Shown: one piece after another, positions 1-7,331 of the stretch | Position numbering within the stretch: position 1 is the stretch's first letter | How the letters are laid out: every line of letters begins with the position of its first letter | From: Phycisphaerales bacterium | GTDB taxonomy: Bacteria; Planctomycetota; Phycisphaerae; SM23-33 | Direction of reading: 5' to 3' | Length of the DNA: 23,406 nucleotides | Assembly: GCA_003171235.1 (NCBI GenBank) | Contig: PMYM01000071.1 | Coordinates: 1-23,406, forward strand | Notes under the pieces: model-generated | The model's input: only the letters and a program-made list of their open reading frames with translations | Databases searched by the model: none | What the model was told of the DNA's origin: nothing | Made by a program: the position numbers and the translations under genes

Positions 1-90
1 GCAGAGCGCGGCTGCGCCGGTAATCTGCACGCCCTACGATTTTGGTCCCGCGTGCAGAGCGCGGCTGCGCCGCTAACCTGCACGCCCTAC
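1..90. repeat. 37-bp direct repeat, two copies (1-37 and 54-90)
   Basis: Positions 1-37 and 54-90 are near-identical copies (about three mismatches) separated by 16 nt. Each has GTGCAG/CTGCAC-type ends around an inner AGCGCGGC-TGC-GCCGCT stem, so each can fold as a hairpin. The second copy overlaps the 3' end of the response regulator gene on the minus strand, supplies its last five codons and stop, and may also act as its transcription end. Left edge of the window, so the array may extend further. Confidence 0.7.
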
Positions 91-459
91 AAGAAGCGCG
101 TCCACTTCCTGTGCCAGCACGGCAGGATCGATGGGCTTGTTCAAGAGTTTGGTGGCCGGCAGGAAGCCCTCGGAAGGCTCAAACCGCAAGGATTGCGGCA
201 GCACCTTGTGCATTCCCGTCAGCAGGATCACCGGCAGTTCCGGCCGTTTCTGCCGCAGTTCCTGGGCCAGTTCGAAACCCGAGTCCATCCGCTCCATCAT
301 CACGTCCAGCACCACGGCGTCCACCGTCACTGTTTTCAGGAGTTGTCGCGCCTCCTCGGCGGAATTAGCCGACTGCACCTGGTGGCCGTACTGCCCGATG
401 GCCAGGCGATACACCTCGATCAGGTCGACGTCGTCATCTACCAGCAGGATGGTTTTCAT
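73..459 (-). CDS. Receiver-only (CheY-like) response regulator
   Basis: A 128-residue protein consisting of a single receiver domain. The acidic pair D8/D9, phospho-acceptor D52 (in VVLDVMM), T81 (in LLTG) and K108 (in LNKP) are all present, so it should accept a phosphate from a histidine kinase. No DNA-binding or enzymatic output domain follows. The start at 459 is chosen because the fold begins directly with MKTILLVDDD and AAAGG lies about 6 nt upstream; a frame-extended start at 489 would add ten non-conserved residues. It is the next gene downstream of the kinase-reductase fusion (stop at 647, gap 187 nt, same strand), which makes that kinase the obvious partner, though this is inference. 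The last five residues (VGRAG) are encoded within a dispersed repeat copy, so the C-terminal end is probably not functionally constrained. Confidence 0.9.
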   Translation of the reverse strand: MKTILLVDDDVDLIEVYRLAIGQYGHQVQSANSAEEARQLLKTVTVDAVVLDVMMERMDSGFELAQELRQKRPELPVILLTGMHKVLPQSLRFEPSEGFLPATKLLNKPIDPAVLAQEVDALLVGRAG

Positions 460-480
460 AGTTGCCTTTCGGGGCGGCCG

Positions 481-628
481 CCATGCCACCCGGACTGATC
501 ATTCTCCGCACTTCGCACTTTCTCAACGCATGCCCTTCCGCACAAAACGCGTAAGGGCATGGCACCCAGGAGAACATGGCGGCAGACAGCGGGCGCCATG
601 GCACCCGGACTGATCATTCTCCGCACTT
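481..628. repeat. 33-bp direct repeats plus two CATG-ended palindromes
   Basis: Positions 481-513 and 596-628 are 33-bp direct repeats with one mismatch, each running into copies of the word CGCACTT. Between them lie two hairpins: 529-561 (arms CATGCCCTTCCGC and GCGTAAGGGCATG, 7-nt loop, one mismatch) and 575-600 (arms CATGGCG and CGCCATG). The block fills the gap between the kinase fusion and the response regulator, and could affect expression of the downstream receiver through RNA folding or termination. Confidence 0.8.
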
Positions 629-646
629 TCGCACTTCGCACTTCTC

Positions 647-3064
647 TTACTGCACCTTCTCGTACGGCCACATTATCAGCCCGCCGTCCAGCACGCGCAC
701 GTTCTCGAAACCGGCTGCCTTGAGGATCAGGTAGGCCTCGTAGCCGCGCAGCGACAGTTCGCAGAAGGTGACGATGGGCTTGTGCCGGGGCAGCTCCCCC
801 AGCCGGCTGCGCAGCGACCCCAGCGGCGCCAGGGTTGAACCGGGCAGGCGGACCTCCTCGTATTCGATGGGGCTGCGGACGTCCAGGAAGATGAAGTCCT
901 CCTTGGCCTGCAGCTTCTTGTAGATTTCGGCGGCGGAGATGCCGACCATTCGCCCGTCGAGCTTGTTTCGGCCGACGTTGGCGGCGGTGATCAGGTTGTC
1001 CATGGCGTCGGAGTAGGGCGGGGCGTAGCACAGGTCGGCGTTGGCGAGTTGATCGACGGTCATGCCGGCGGTGATGGCCATGGCGGCCACGTCGATGCGC
1101 TTGTCGCCGGCGCCGGCCCCGACGGCCTGGGCCCCCAGCAGCCTGCGCGTCTGGGCGTCGATGACCAGTTTGAGCATCAGCAGCCTGGAGGCGGGCATAT
1201 ACGCCGCCCGGTCGGGGGCCGCCGACAGGGCGGTGACCACGTTGTAGCCCATGCCGCGGGCGCTGGCCTCGGTCAGGCCGGTGCGGGCCACGCAGTAATC
1301 GAAGACCTTGCAGACGGTGCTGGCCAGCACGCCGGGAAAGCGGTCGTCGCCGCCGCAGATGTTGACCGCCGCCACCCGCCCCTGCTTGTTGGCGGTCGAG
1401 CCCAAAGGCACGTAGCAGGGCCTGCCGGTCAAGAGGTCCAGGCACTCCACGCAATCGCCGGCGGCGTAGATGTCCGGGTCGCTGGTCCGCAGGTGGTCGT
1501 CCACCTTGACGGCGCCGGTGGGTCCCAGTTCCAGAGCGGCCTGGCGGGCCAGCGTCACGTTGGGGCGCACGCCGATGCCCATGATGACCAGGTCGGCCGG
1601 CAGGTCGCCGTGATCGGTCTGTACGACCTGCACCCGGCCCTCGCCCTTGAAGGCCAGCACGCGCGTGCCCGTCAGCACCTTGACCCCGCGCGACTCCAGG
1701 TGCAGTTCCACCAGGCGGGCCATTTCCGCGTCCAGCATGTGCAGCGTCTGGGGCAGCATTTCGACGATGCTCACCCGGCAGCCGGCGTTGGCCAGGGCCT
1801 CGGTCATTTCCATGCCGATCAGGCCCCCGCCGACGATGACCACGTCCCGGGCCTTGCCCGCCTGCAGGGCCGAGCGGATGCCCTCGGCGTCGCTCACCCC
1901 GTGCAGGGTGAAGATGTTGCCCAGGTTGTCGCCGGGGATGGTGGGTTTGACCGGCGAGGCCCCCGTCGCCAGCACCAGCTTGTCGTAGTCCAGCCAGTTT
2001 TCCTGGCCGTCGCCCGAGCGGCGGATGCGCACCCGCTTGTGCGGGCGGTCGATCTCCAGGGCCTCGGTGCGATTGAGGATGCGGACGTTCTTGACGTTAT
2101 GGAAGAACACCGCGTCGCGCAGCGCCCCCGCCGGGGTGCTCATCAGCTCGGCCTGGTTGCGCACCACGCCCGAGATGTAGTAAGGCAGGCCGCAGCCGGC
2201 ATAGGAGAGGAACTCGTTCTTCTCCACCACGGTCACGTCGGCCTGGGGCAGCAGGCGGATGATCTTGGCCGCCACCTTGGGCCCGGCGGCCACACCCCCG
2301 ATGATCACCACCTTGAAGGCGTTGCTGCGGCGCTGCTGGGCCTCCAGGGCCAGGCCTTCGGCCATGGGCAGGGACAGCAGGATTTCCGCCCCGCCCAGGG
2401 AAGACTCGCCCGCCTGCACCGTGCCCCCGGCCGATTCCACCATCGCCTTGACGAAGGACAGCCCCAGCCCGATGCCCGTCCGCCGGGAATCCCGCGCCGA
2501 GGGCGTGCGGAAGAACATCTCGAAGACCTTCTCCCGCAGTTCCTTGGGAATGCCCACGCCCGAGTCGGCCACCGACAGGCCCACGCGTTTGGCCTGGGCG
2601 TCGGGGCGGAGGGTCAGGCAGATGCGGCCGTGGTCGGGGGTGTACTTGAGGGCGTTGTCGGTGAGGGCATCGACCACCTCGGCCATGGCCGCCTCGGCCC
2701 CGACGACGTAGGCCGGGCCCAGCCCCGTCTCCACCGTCAACTGCACGTCCTGCCGCAGGGCCCGCTCCTGGTATCGCGCCTGCACGCCGCGCACCACCGC
2801 CGACAGCTCGCACACCCCGGTGGGCCCCTCCTGCCCGCTCATGGCCGAAACGATCGCCAGCATCCGCCGCACCGTGGCCAGGCCCTCGTCGCAGCGCTGG
2901 TTGGCGCGCGAAACCAGGTCCTTCTGCCGGGTGGTCAGCGGGCCGGCAATTTCACCCGACAGCGCCCGCAGCATGGTGCCGATGGCGGCAATGGGCGACT
3001 GCAACTGATGGGCGATCAGCGATGCGAACCGCAGAACATCGTCTTGTTCAGGAGCCTTGGCCAT
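647..3064 (-). CDS. Histidine kinase - CoA-disulfide/persulfide reductase - rhodanese fusion
   Basis: An 805-residue three-part protein in one uninterrupted frame. Residues 1-235 are a histidine kinase core with no sensor or membrane segment: H-box AHQLQSP with H19, N-box around N137 (DNALKYTP), G1 box DSGVG at 167-171, and G2 box GIGLGLSF at 197-204. Residues about 250-700 are an FAD/NAD(P)H disulfide reductase of the CoA-disulfide reductase / NADH oxidase family: FAD motif GGVAAG 256-261, active cysteine C291 in AGCGLPYY, NAD motif GGGLIG 412-417, AAGD 534-537, and tyrosines in CYAPPYS 679-685. Residues about 705-805 are a rhodanese domain with C768 and R773 in CELSLR, as in reductases with a C-terminal rhodanese that act on CoA persulfide. 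The second and third parts together are a known architecture; the kinase at the front is not one I recognise. Weak ribosome site (CGGAAC). Probable partner: the receiver at 73-459. Sensing of thiol or persulfide state is inference. Confidence 0.9.
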   Translation of the reverse strand: MAKAPEQDDVLRFASLIAHQLQSPIAAIGTMLRALSGEIAGPLTTRQKDLVSRANQRCDEGLATVRRMLAIVSAMSGQEGPTGVCELSAVVRGVQARYQERALRQDVQLTVETGLGPAYVVGAEAAMAEVVDALTDNALKYTPDHGRICLTLRPDAQAKRVGLSVADSGVGIPKELREKVFEMFFRTPSARDSRRTGIGLGLSFVKAMVESAGGTVQAGESSLGGAEILLSLPMAEGLALEAQQRRSNAFKVVIIGGVAAGPKVAAKIIRLLPQADVTVVEKNEFLSYAGCGLPYYISGVVRNQAELMSTPAGALRDAVFFHNVKNVRILNRTEALEIDRPHKRVRIRRSGDGQENWLDYDKLVLATGASPVKPTIPGDNLGNIFTLHGVSDAEGIRSALQAGKARDVVIVGGGLIGMEMTEALANAGCRVSIVEMLPQTLHMLDAEMARLVELHLESRGVKVLTGTRVLAFKGEGRVQVVQTDHGDLPADLVIMGIGVRPNVTLARQAALELGPTGAVKVDDHLRTSDPDIYAAGDCVECLDLLTGRPCYVPLGSTANKQGRVAAVNICGGDDRFPGVLASTVCKVFDYCVARTGLTEASARGMGYNVVTALSAAPDRAAYMPASRLLMLKLVIDAQTRRLLGAQAVGAGAGDKRIDVAAMAITAGMTVDQLANADLCYAPPYSDAMDNLITAANVGRNKLDGRMVGISAAEIYKKLQAKEDFIFLDVRSPIEYEEVRLPGSTLAPLGSLRSRLGELPRHKPIVTFCELSLRGYEAYLILKAAGFENVRVLDGGLIMWPYEKVQ

Positions 3065-3123
3065 TTGTTCCGATTTCGAATTTTAAACTGAACAAACCAA
3101 CGCATTCCCCAGGCTCGTTCTTC

Positions 3124-3153
3124 AATTCCCAGATTTGAAATTCCCAAATTTGA
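3124..3153. repeat. 15-bp tandem repeat upstream of the kinase fusion
   Basis: Two consecutive 15-bp units (AATTCCCAGATTTGA, then AATTCCCAAATTTGA) differ at one base. They lie in the AT-richer part of the 262-nt gap upstream of the kinase-reductase gene, which would place them in its 5' leader or promoter region. A related AT-rich word occurs at 3073-3086. Confidence 0.7.
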
Positions 3154-3217
3154 AATCTTCCAGGTTCTCTTATACCAGATGGCCCCTGGCCGGTAAACCC
3201 GCCGCCGGGCCGGGTGC

Positions 3218-3310
3218 CATGCCCTTACGCGTTTCTTGCGGAAGGGCATGCTAACAAACTTCCAGCACGGATAGTCCTTCATGGCCGCCGCAAAAGACGC
3301 GGCTGCCATG
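3218..3310. repeat. Two CATG-ended palindromes between lysA and the kinase fusion
   Basis: Hairpin 3218-3250 has arms CATGCCCTTACGC and GCGGAAGGGCATG around a 7-nt loop. Read on the other strand it is almost the same as the element at 529-561, so the kinase fusion gene is bracketed by inverted copies. Hairpin 3280-3310 has arms CATGGCCGCCGC and GCGGCTGCCATG around AAAAGAC. The second lies 17 nt past the lysA stop and may end the lysA transcript, although no T-run follows. Confidence 0.8.
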
Positions 3311-3326
3311 CCACCCGAAATTCCTA

Positions 3327-4604
3327 TTACTCAAGGGCCCGTTCGGCCATGAGCAGGTCGTCGAAGGTCTCGCGCCGTCGGATGAGCCGCCACTGCGAGC
3401 CGTCCACCAGCACCTCGGCCGAACGCGGCCGCGAGTTGTACTGGCTGGACATGGCAAAGCCGTACGCCCCGGCCGTGTACACCGCCAGCAGGTCGCCCCG
3501 GGCCACCGGCGGCAGCATCCGGTCCTTGGCCAGGAAATCGGCCGATTCGCACACCCCGCCCACCACGTCCACCTTGCGGCAGTCGGGCAGGCTGAAGCCC
3601 GCCACGCGCTGGGGCGGCATCTCCGACCGCGTCGGCCAGATGAAGTGGTAGCCCTCGTACAGGGCCGGGCGGATCAGGTCGGTCATGGCGGCGTCGACGA
3701 TGACGAACTGCTTGTCGCCCGATTCCTTGATGTACAGCACCCGCGCCAGCAGTATGCCGGCGTTGGCCGATATCTGCCGCCCGGGCTCCAGGATGATCTT
3801 CAGCCCGCTGTTGCGCAGCAGGGGCACGATGCGGGCGGCGTAGTCCATGGCCGAGGGCGAACTCGCCAGGCCGTAGTCGGCCCCGAAGCCCCCGCCGATG
3901 TCCAGGGCGTTGACGGTGAAGCCCCCCCGCCGCAGCCGCTCGATCAACTCCAGCGCCTTGGTGATGGCCTCCACGTACGGCTGGGCGGAGAACACGGGCG
4001 AGCCTATGTGCAGGTGGATGGCGTCCAGCCGGGCGTGCTCGTCGCCGCCGAAGCGCTGGAAGAACTTCTCGGCCCGCTCCAGGTCCACGCCGAACTTGCT
4101 CTCCCTCTTGCCGGTGGTGGTGTAGCGGTGGGTTTTGGGATCGACGTCGGGGTTCACGCGCAGGGCGACCCGGGCGGGCAAACCCGCCCGCCCGGCCAGG
4201 CGGGACAGCTCCTCGAATTCCGCCTCGGACTCGACGTTGAAGTACCCTATTCCCGCCTCCAGGGCGGCGGTTATCTCTTGGTCGGTCTTGCCCACGCCGG
4301 CGTAGACCACCTTGGCCATTTCCGCCCCGGCCTCGTGGGCGCGGAAAAGCTCCCCGCCGCTGACGACGTCGAAGCCCGCCCCCTCCTGGGCCAGCAGGCG
4401 CAGGACATGGATGTTCGAGAGCGACTTTATGGCAAAGCAGATGGCGGGCTTCAGCTCGGCGAAGGCCGCGGCGATGGCCCGGTAGTGGTGCCGCAGCGTC
4501 TGGGCGGAGTACACGTACAGCGGCGTGCCCGCCGCGCCGGCGATCTCCTCGACCGAGACGCCTTCGCAATGCAACTGCCCGTTGCGATACAGGAAATAGT
4601 CCAT
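3327..4604 (-). CDS. lysA: Diaminopimelate decarboxylase
   Basis: A 425-residue PLP-dependent fold-III decarboxylase of normal family length, converting meso-diaminopimelate to L-lysine in the last step of lysine synthesis. Visible motifs: PLP lysine K60 in FAIKSLSN, HIGS at 199-202, the glycine-rich phosphate loop GGGFG 238-242, EPGR 273-276, the catalytic cysteine region CESADF at 352-357, and Y381 in AGAYGFAMSSQYNSRPR, which contacts PLP in this family. CESADF is the signature that favours DAP over arginine or ornithine decarboxylase. The start at 4604 has no Shine-Dalgarno sequence; a TAATAT hexamer ends 6 nt before the ATG, suggesting a leaderless message. It stands alone among lysine genes here; the neighbours are unrelated and separated by repeat-filled gaps. 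Confidence 0.95.
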   Translation of the reverse strand: MDYFLYRNGQLHCEGVSVEEIAGAAGTPLYVYSAQTLRHHYRAIAAAFAELKPAICFAIKSLSNIHVLRLLAQEGAGFDVVSGGELFRAHEAGAEMAKVVYAGVGKTDQEITAALEAGIGYFNVESEAEFEELSRLAGRAGLPARVALRVNPDVDPKTHRYTTTGKRESKFGVDLERAEKFFQRFGGDEHARLDAIHLHIGSPVFSAQPYVEAITKALELIERLRRGGFTVNALDIGGGFGADYGLASSPSAMDYAARIVPLLRNSGLKIILEPGRQISANAGILLARVLYIKESGDKQFVIVDAAMTDLIRPALYEGYHFIWPTRSEMPPQRVAGFSLPDCRKVDVVGGVCESADFLAKDRMLPPVARGDLLAVYTAGAYGFAMSSQYNSRPRSAEVLVDGSQWRLIRRRETFDDLLMAERALE

Positions 4605-4610
4605 ACCCCA

Positions 4611-4639
4611 ATATTAAACTCGCTACTGCCGGAACACAA
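4611..4639 (-). promoter_or_regulatory. Candidate lysA promoter (leaderless)
   Basis: On the minus strand TTGTGT (4639-4634), a 17-nt spacer and TAATAT (4616-4611) form a weak sigma-70-type promoter. Its start point would fall at or next to the lysA ATG (4604). No ribosome binding site is visible between. Confidence 0.4.
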
Positions 4640-4649
4640 ATGCCCAGTG

Positions 4650-4726
4650 TTGATCGGTGAATCAGTGAATCGGTTAATCGGTAGATAAGCCACTGATTAA
4701 CTGATCAACCGATTAACCGATCAACC
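4650..4726. repeat. Word-repeat hairpin built from TTAATCGG-type units
   Basis: Left arm 4650-4682 and right arm 4692-4726 are made of GATCGGT/TTAATCGGT words and their complements, separated by about 9 nt. The arms pair imperfectly because individual words vary (CGGTTAAT, CAGTGAAT, CGGTGAAT). The same words recur in the double element at 22013-22213. It lies between glycerate kinase (stop at 4742) and lysA. Confidence 0.8.
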
Positions 4727-4741
4727 TCTGGTGCGTGCGGC

Positions 4742-5875
4742 TTAAACCTTTTGGGCGTCTGTCAGAGCTTGCCTCGCCCGAATTTGGATGTACTCCGCCG
4801 GCCTGGCCAGGGCATCTTGCAGGGTCACGTCCGGCCCAACCAGCGGATAGACCGCCCGGAAAAGCTCTCGCGGCGCGGCAGGGGAGCACTGGCCGCAGAT
4901 GCAGACGGCCGGTACGCCCAGTCGCCTGCCCAGCTTTGCGACGCCCGCGGCGGTTTTACCGGCGGAGGACTGCTCATCCAGCCGGCCCTCGCCGGTGATG
5001 ACCAGGTCCGCCCCGGCCAGCCGACGCGCCAATCCAACCGCCTCGGCCACGATCTGAACCCCCCGCTCTAGGCGCGCCTGGGCGAAGGCCACCAGCCCCG
5101 CCCCCAGTCCGCCGGCCGCTCCGGCTCCGCTCAGATTCTCCACCTCCAGGCCCAGGTCCCTGCGGATCACCGCCGCCAGGTTGGCCAGGCCGGCGTCGAG
5201 TTGGGCCACCATCTCCGGCGTGGCCCCCTTCTGCGGGCCAAACACCGCCGCCGCCCCCTTCGGCCCGGTCAGCAGATTTGTCACGTCGCAGGCCACGCGG
5301 ATGGGCACCCGCCCGATCCGCTCGTCCCGGCCCTGCACGTCAATCCCTCCGATCCGGTCTAGCTGTCCACCGCCGGCGCCGCAGGGTATTACCTTCGATT
5401 GGGCGTCCAGAAAGACCACGCCCAATGCCTGGGCGCAGCCCACCCCGCCGTCGTTGGTGGCTGAACCGCCGATGCCCAGGATGATTTCCTCTGCCCCCGC
5501 GTCCAGGGCCGCCAGTATCAACTGCCCCACGCCAAACGTCGTGGTAAGCAGCGGATTGCGATGGGCCGGCGCCAGCAGCTCCAGCCCCGCCGCCTGGGCC
5601 ATCTCGATGATGGCAATCTTGCGGTCCGAACGCTCGATCAATCCAAACTTTGCCTGCCTGGGCCTGCTCAAGGCGTCCACCACCGGCACGGAGAGCAGTC
5701 TCCCGCCCATGGCCGCCACCATGGCCGCCACCGTACCCTGCCCGCCGTCGGCCATCGGGCAGAGGTCGATCTCCAGGTCGCTTCTCGCCTGGCGCAGACC
5801 CGCCGCGATGGCCTGGGCCACCTGTGCGGCAGAGAGCGTTTCCTTGAACGAGTCGGGGGCGACGACAATCTTCAT
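4742..5875 (-). CDS. glxK: Glycerate 2-kinase (GlxK/GarK family)
   Basis: A 377-residue protein, normal for this kinase family, which phosphorylates D-glycerate with ATP to 2-phosphoglycerate and so feeds lower glycolysis. Recognised by the N-terminal VVAPDSFKETLSA, the MADGGQGT motif (41-48; most relatives have ADGGEGT, so E to Q is a small departure), the hallmark GIGGSATNDGGVG (134-146) and CDVTNLL...VFGPQKGA (196-218). The start at 5875 is set by the conserved MKIVVAPDS and by GGAAG about 6 nt upstream; the frame stays open to 5971, but that part translates an intergenic repeat. gap lies upstream on the same strand after 277 nt. Photorespiratory, glucarate or serine-cycle use of the glycerate cannot be told from the context. 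The exact symbol (glxK versus garK) is uncertain. Confidence 0.92.
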   Translation of the reverse strand: MKIVVAPDSFKETLSAAQVAQAIAAGLRQARSDLEIDLCPMADGGQGTVAAMVAAMGGRLLSVPVVDALSRPRQAKFGLIERSDRKIAIIEMAQAAGLELLAPAHRNPLLTTTFGVGQLILAALDAGAEEIILGIGGSATNDGGVGCAQALGVVFLDAQSKVIPCGAGGGQLDRIGGIDVQGRDERIGRVPIRVACDVTNLLTGPKGAAAVFGPQKGATPEMVAQLDAGLANLAAVIRRDLGLEVENLSGAGAAGGLGAGLVAFAQARLERGVQIVAEAVGLARRLAGADLVITGEGRLDEQSSAGKTAAGVAKLGRRLGVPAVCICGQCSPAAPRELFRAVYPLVGPDVTLQDALARPAEYIQIRARQALTDAQKV

Positions 5876-5903
5876 GGCCACTTCCAAAGCGAGAAAGAAC
5901 AGA

Positions 5904-6058
5904 ACGACACAGAGACACTGAGACACAGAGAGGAAGCAAGAGAGATTAGTTGGGCTTCTCTTCCCTTTCATTCTTCCTTGTTCTTTGAAAATATCTTGTT
6001 TCTTCTCTCTTATCTCTTCTCTCTTCTATCTTCTCTGTGCCTCTGTATCTCTGTGTCG
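5904..6058. repeat. Word-repeat hairpin built from ACACAGAG units
   Basis: The left arm (5904-5936) is made of GACACAGAG-type words and the right arm (6030-6058) of the complementary CTCTGTGTC-type words. The centre (about 5938-6029) is AT- and pyrimidine-rich (repeated TCTTCTCTC). The element fills most of the gap between gap and the glycerate kinase and is much lower in GC than the genes. The hairpin could separate the expression of the two metabolic genes. Confidence 0.8.
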
Positions 6059-6098
6059 AATTCCCTCTTCTATCTCTCGATCTCGGTACACAGAACGG

Positions 6099-6140
6099 GC
6101 CCGCCGGATCGCCGACAGGCCCGTCCCAACCTTGCTGAAT
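6099..6140 (-). terminator. Possible gap terminator hairpin
   Basis: Just past the gap stop on the minus strand, ACGGGCC and GGCCCGT pair as a 7-bp stem around a GC-rich loop. There is no T-run, so this is a weak candidate. Confidence 0.3.
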
Positions 6141-6152
6141 GCTGTTACGCTC

Positions 6153-7172
6153 TTACAGGGCGCCCATGCGCTCGACCAGGTCGGCTGACCGGTTGGAGTA
6201 GCCCCATTCGTTGTCGTACCACATGGTGACCTTGACCATGTCGCCGTCGACGACCAGGGTGTTGTTCGAATCGAAGATCGAACTGGCCGGGTCGTGCACG
6301 ACGTCGCTGGAGACGATCGGGTCGGTCACGTACTCGATGATGCCCTTCATCTTGCCTTCGGCGGCCTTGCGGACGATGTCGTTTATCTCTTCTACGGTGG
6401 TCTTGCGGCCGGCCAGGAAGTTCAGGTCGGTGATGGAGCCGGTGGGAACGGGCACGCGGAGGGAAAAGCCGTGCAGCTTGCCCTTCAGTTCGGGCACCAC
6501 TTCGCCCAGGGCCTTAGCGGCGCCGGTGGTCGAGGGCACGGTGTTGATGGCGGCGGCGCGGCCGCGGCGCTTGTCCTTGCCGGGGATGTCCAGGATGGCC
6601 TGGTCGTTGGTGTAGGCGTGCACGGTGGTCATCAGGCCCTTGACGATGCCCACGCTGTCGTTGAGCACCTTGGCTACGGGGGCCAGGCTATTGGTCGTGC
6701 AGGAGGCGTTCGACACAGTCTTAACGCTGGGAACGAGCAGATTGTCGTTCACGCCCAGGACGATGGTGGCGTCGGGCTTGTCCTTGGCCGGGGCTGTCAG
6801 CAGCACGCGCTTGGCTCCGGCGGTCAGGTGGCTGTCGTAGCCGGGCTTGCCGTCGGCGGCCTTGGAGGTAAAGCGCCCGGTGGACTCGATGGCCACGTCC
6901 ACGCCCAGCTTGGCCCATGGCAGTTTGGAGGGGTCTTTCTCGGCCAGGATCGGAATCTCCCTGCCGTCAACGATGATGGCCCCGGGCTTGGACGAAACGC
7001 TGTAGCCGAAACGCCCCTGCGTGGAGTCGTACTTGAGCATGTAGGCCAGCATGTCGGCGTCGAACAGGTCGTTAACGGCCACAACTTCGATCTTGCCGGC
7101 CCGCTCGGCCATGACGCGGAAAACCAGACGGCCGATGCGGCCGAATCCATTAATCGCCACTCTCACTGCCAT
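6153..7172 (-). CDS. gap: Glyceraldehyde-3-phosphate dehydrogenase, type I
   Basis: A 339-residue enzyme of standard length that oxidises glyceraldehyde-3-phosphate with NAD and phosphate to 1,3-bisphosphoglycerate in glycolysis (and the reverse in gluconeogenesis). Visible: the NAD-binding start VAINGFGRIGR (4-14), VNDLFD with D35 (favours NAD over NADP), catalytic C158 in SNASCTTN, H185 in TTVHAYTNDQ, the substrate loop around 203-218, and the terminal MWYDNEWGYS. AAGGAG sits 8 nt before the ATG, and a good TTGACA promoter lies about 65-95 nt upstream. It is divergently arranged with the secreted protein at 7507. No other glycolysis operon gene (such as pgk) is adjacent. Confidence 0.97.
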   Translation of the reverse strand: MAVRVAINGFGRIGRLVFRVMAERAGKIEVVAVNDLFDADMLAYMLKYDSTQGRFGYSVSSKPGAIIVDGREIPILAEKDPSKLPWAKLGVDVAIESTGRFTSKAADGKPGYDSHLTAGAKRVLLTAPAKDKPDATIVLGVNDNLLVPSVKTVSNASCTTNSLAPVAKVLNDSVGIVKGLMTTVHAYTNDQAILDIPGKDKRRGRAAAINTVPSTTGAAKALGEVVPELKGKLHGFSLRVPVPTGSITDLNFLAGRKTTVEEINDIVRKAAEGKMKGIIEYVTDPIVSSDVVHDPASSIFDSNNTLVVDGDMVKVTMWYDNEWGYSNRSADLVERMGAL

Positions 7173-7236
7173 CGATAGCTCCTTAGCTGACCCGGCCTTG
7201 CCAGGAATCTTAGGGTTGTCAAAAATCGAGTTCCAA

Positions 7237-7266
7237 AGCCTATCCGCCCCGCCCGATATCTGTCAA
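7237..7266 (-). promoter_or_regulatory. Candidate sigma-70 promoter of gap
   Basis: On the minus strand a perfect TTGACA (7266-7261) is followed after 18 nt by TAGGCT (7242-7237), which has the key TA...T bases. Transcription would start about 55-60 nt before the gap ATG. A second TTGACA at 7222-7217 has no good partner. Confidence 0.45.
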
Positions 7267-7331
7267 GAATCAATTGCTGCGTTTCGATTCGCCCCAGCGT
7301 GCGGCGACTGTCGCGGGAAATAGCTTTTAGT

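Noticed and set aside
456..1454. 332-residue minus-strand frame over the reductase part of the fusion
   Set aside because: Arg/Gly-rich off-frame translation of the same strand as the conserved enzyme.
2320..2365. Split of the fusion into two genes at the in-frame ATG of residue 234
   Set aside because: The ATG lies in the last strand of the kinase ATPase domain, has no stop before it and no clear ribosome site, so a single protein is the simpler reading. Internal initiation remains possible.
1049..3091. 680-residue plus-strand open frame opposite the kinase-reductase fusion
   Set aside because: Rich in His, Gly, Gln and Ala with no motif. The minus strand has a fully conserved enzyme across the same DNA. 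Long antisense frames are expected at this GC content.
4650..4726. CRISPR array or origin iterons
   Set aside because: The words are too short, variable and in both orientations; no unique spacers; no dnaA or cas genes nearby.
5876..5971. Frame extension of the glycerate kinase upstream
   Set aside because: It translates the ACACAGAG word repeat. The family start and the ribosome site are both at 5875.
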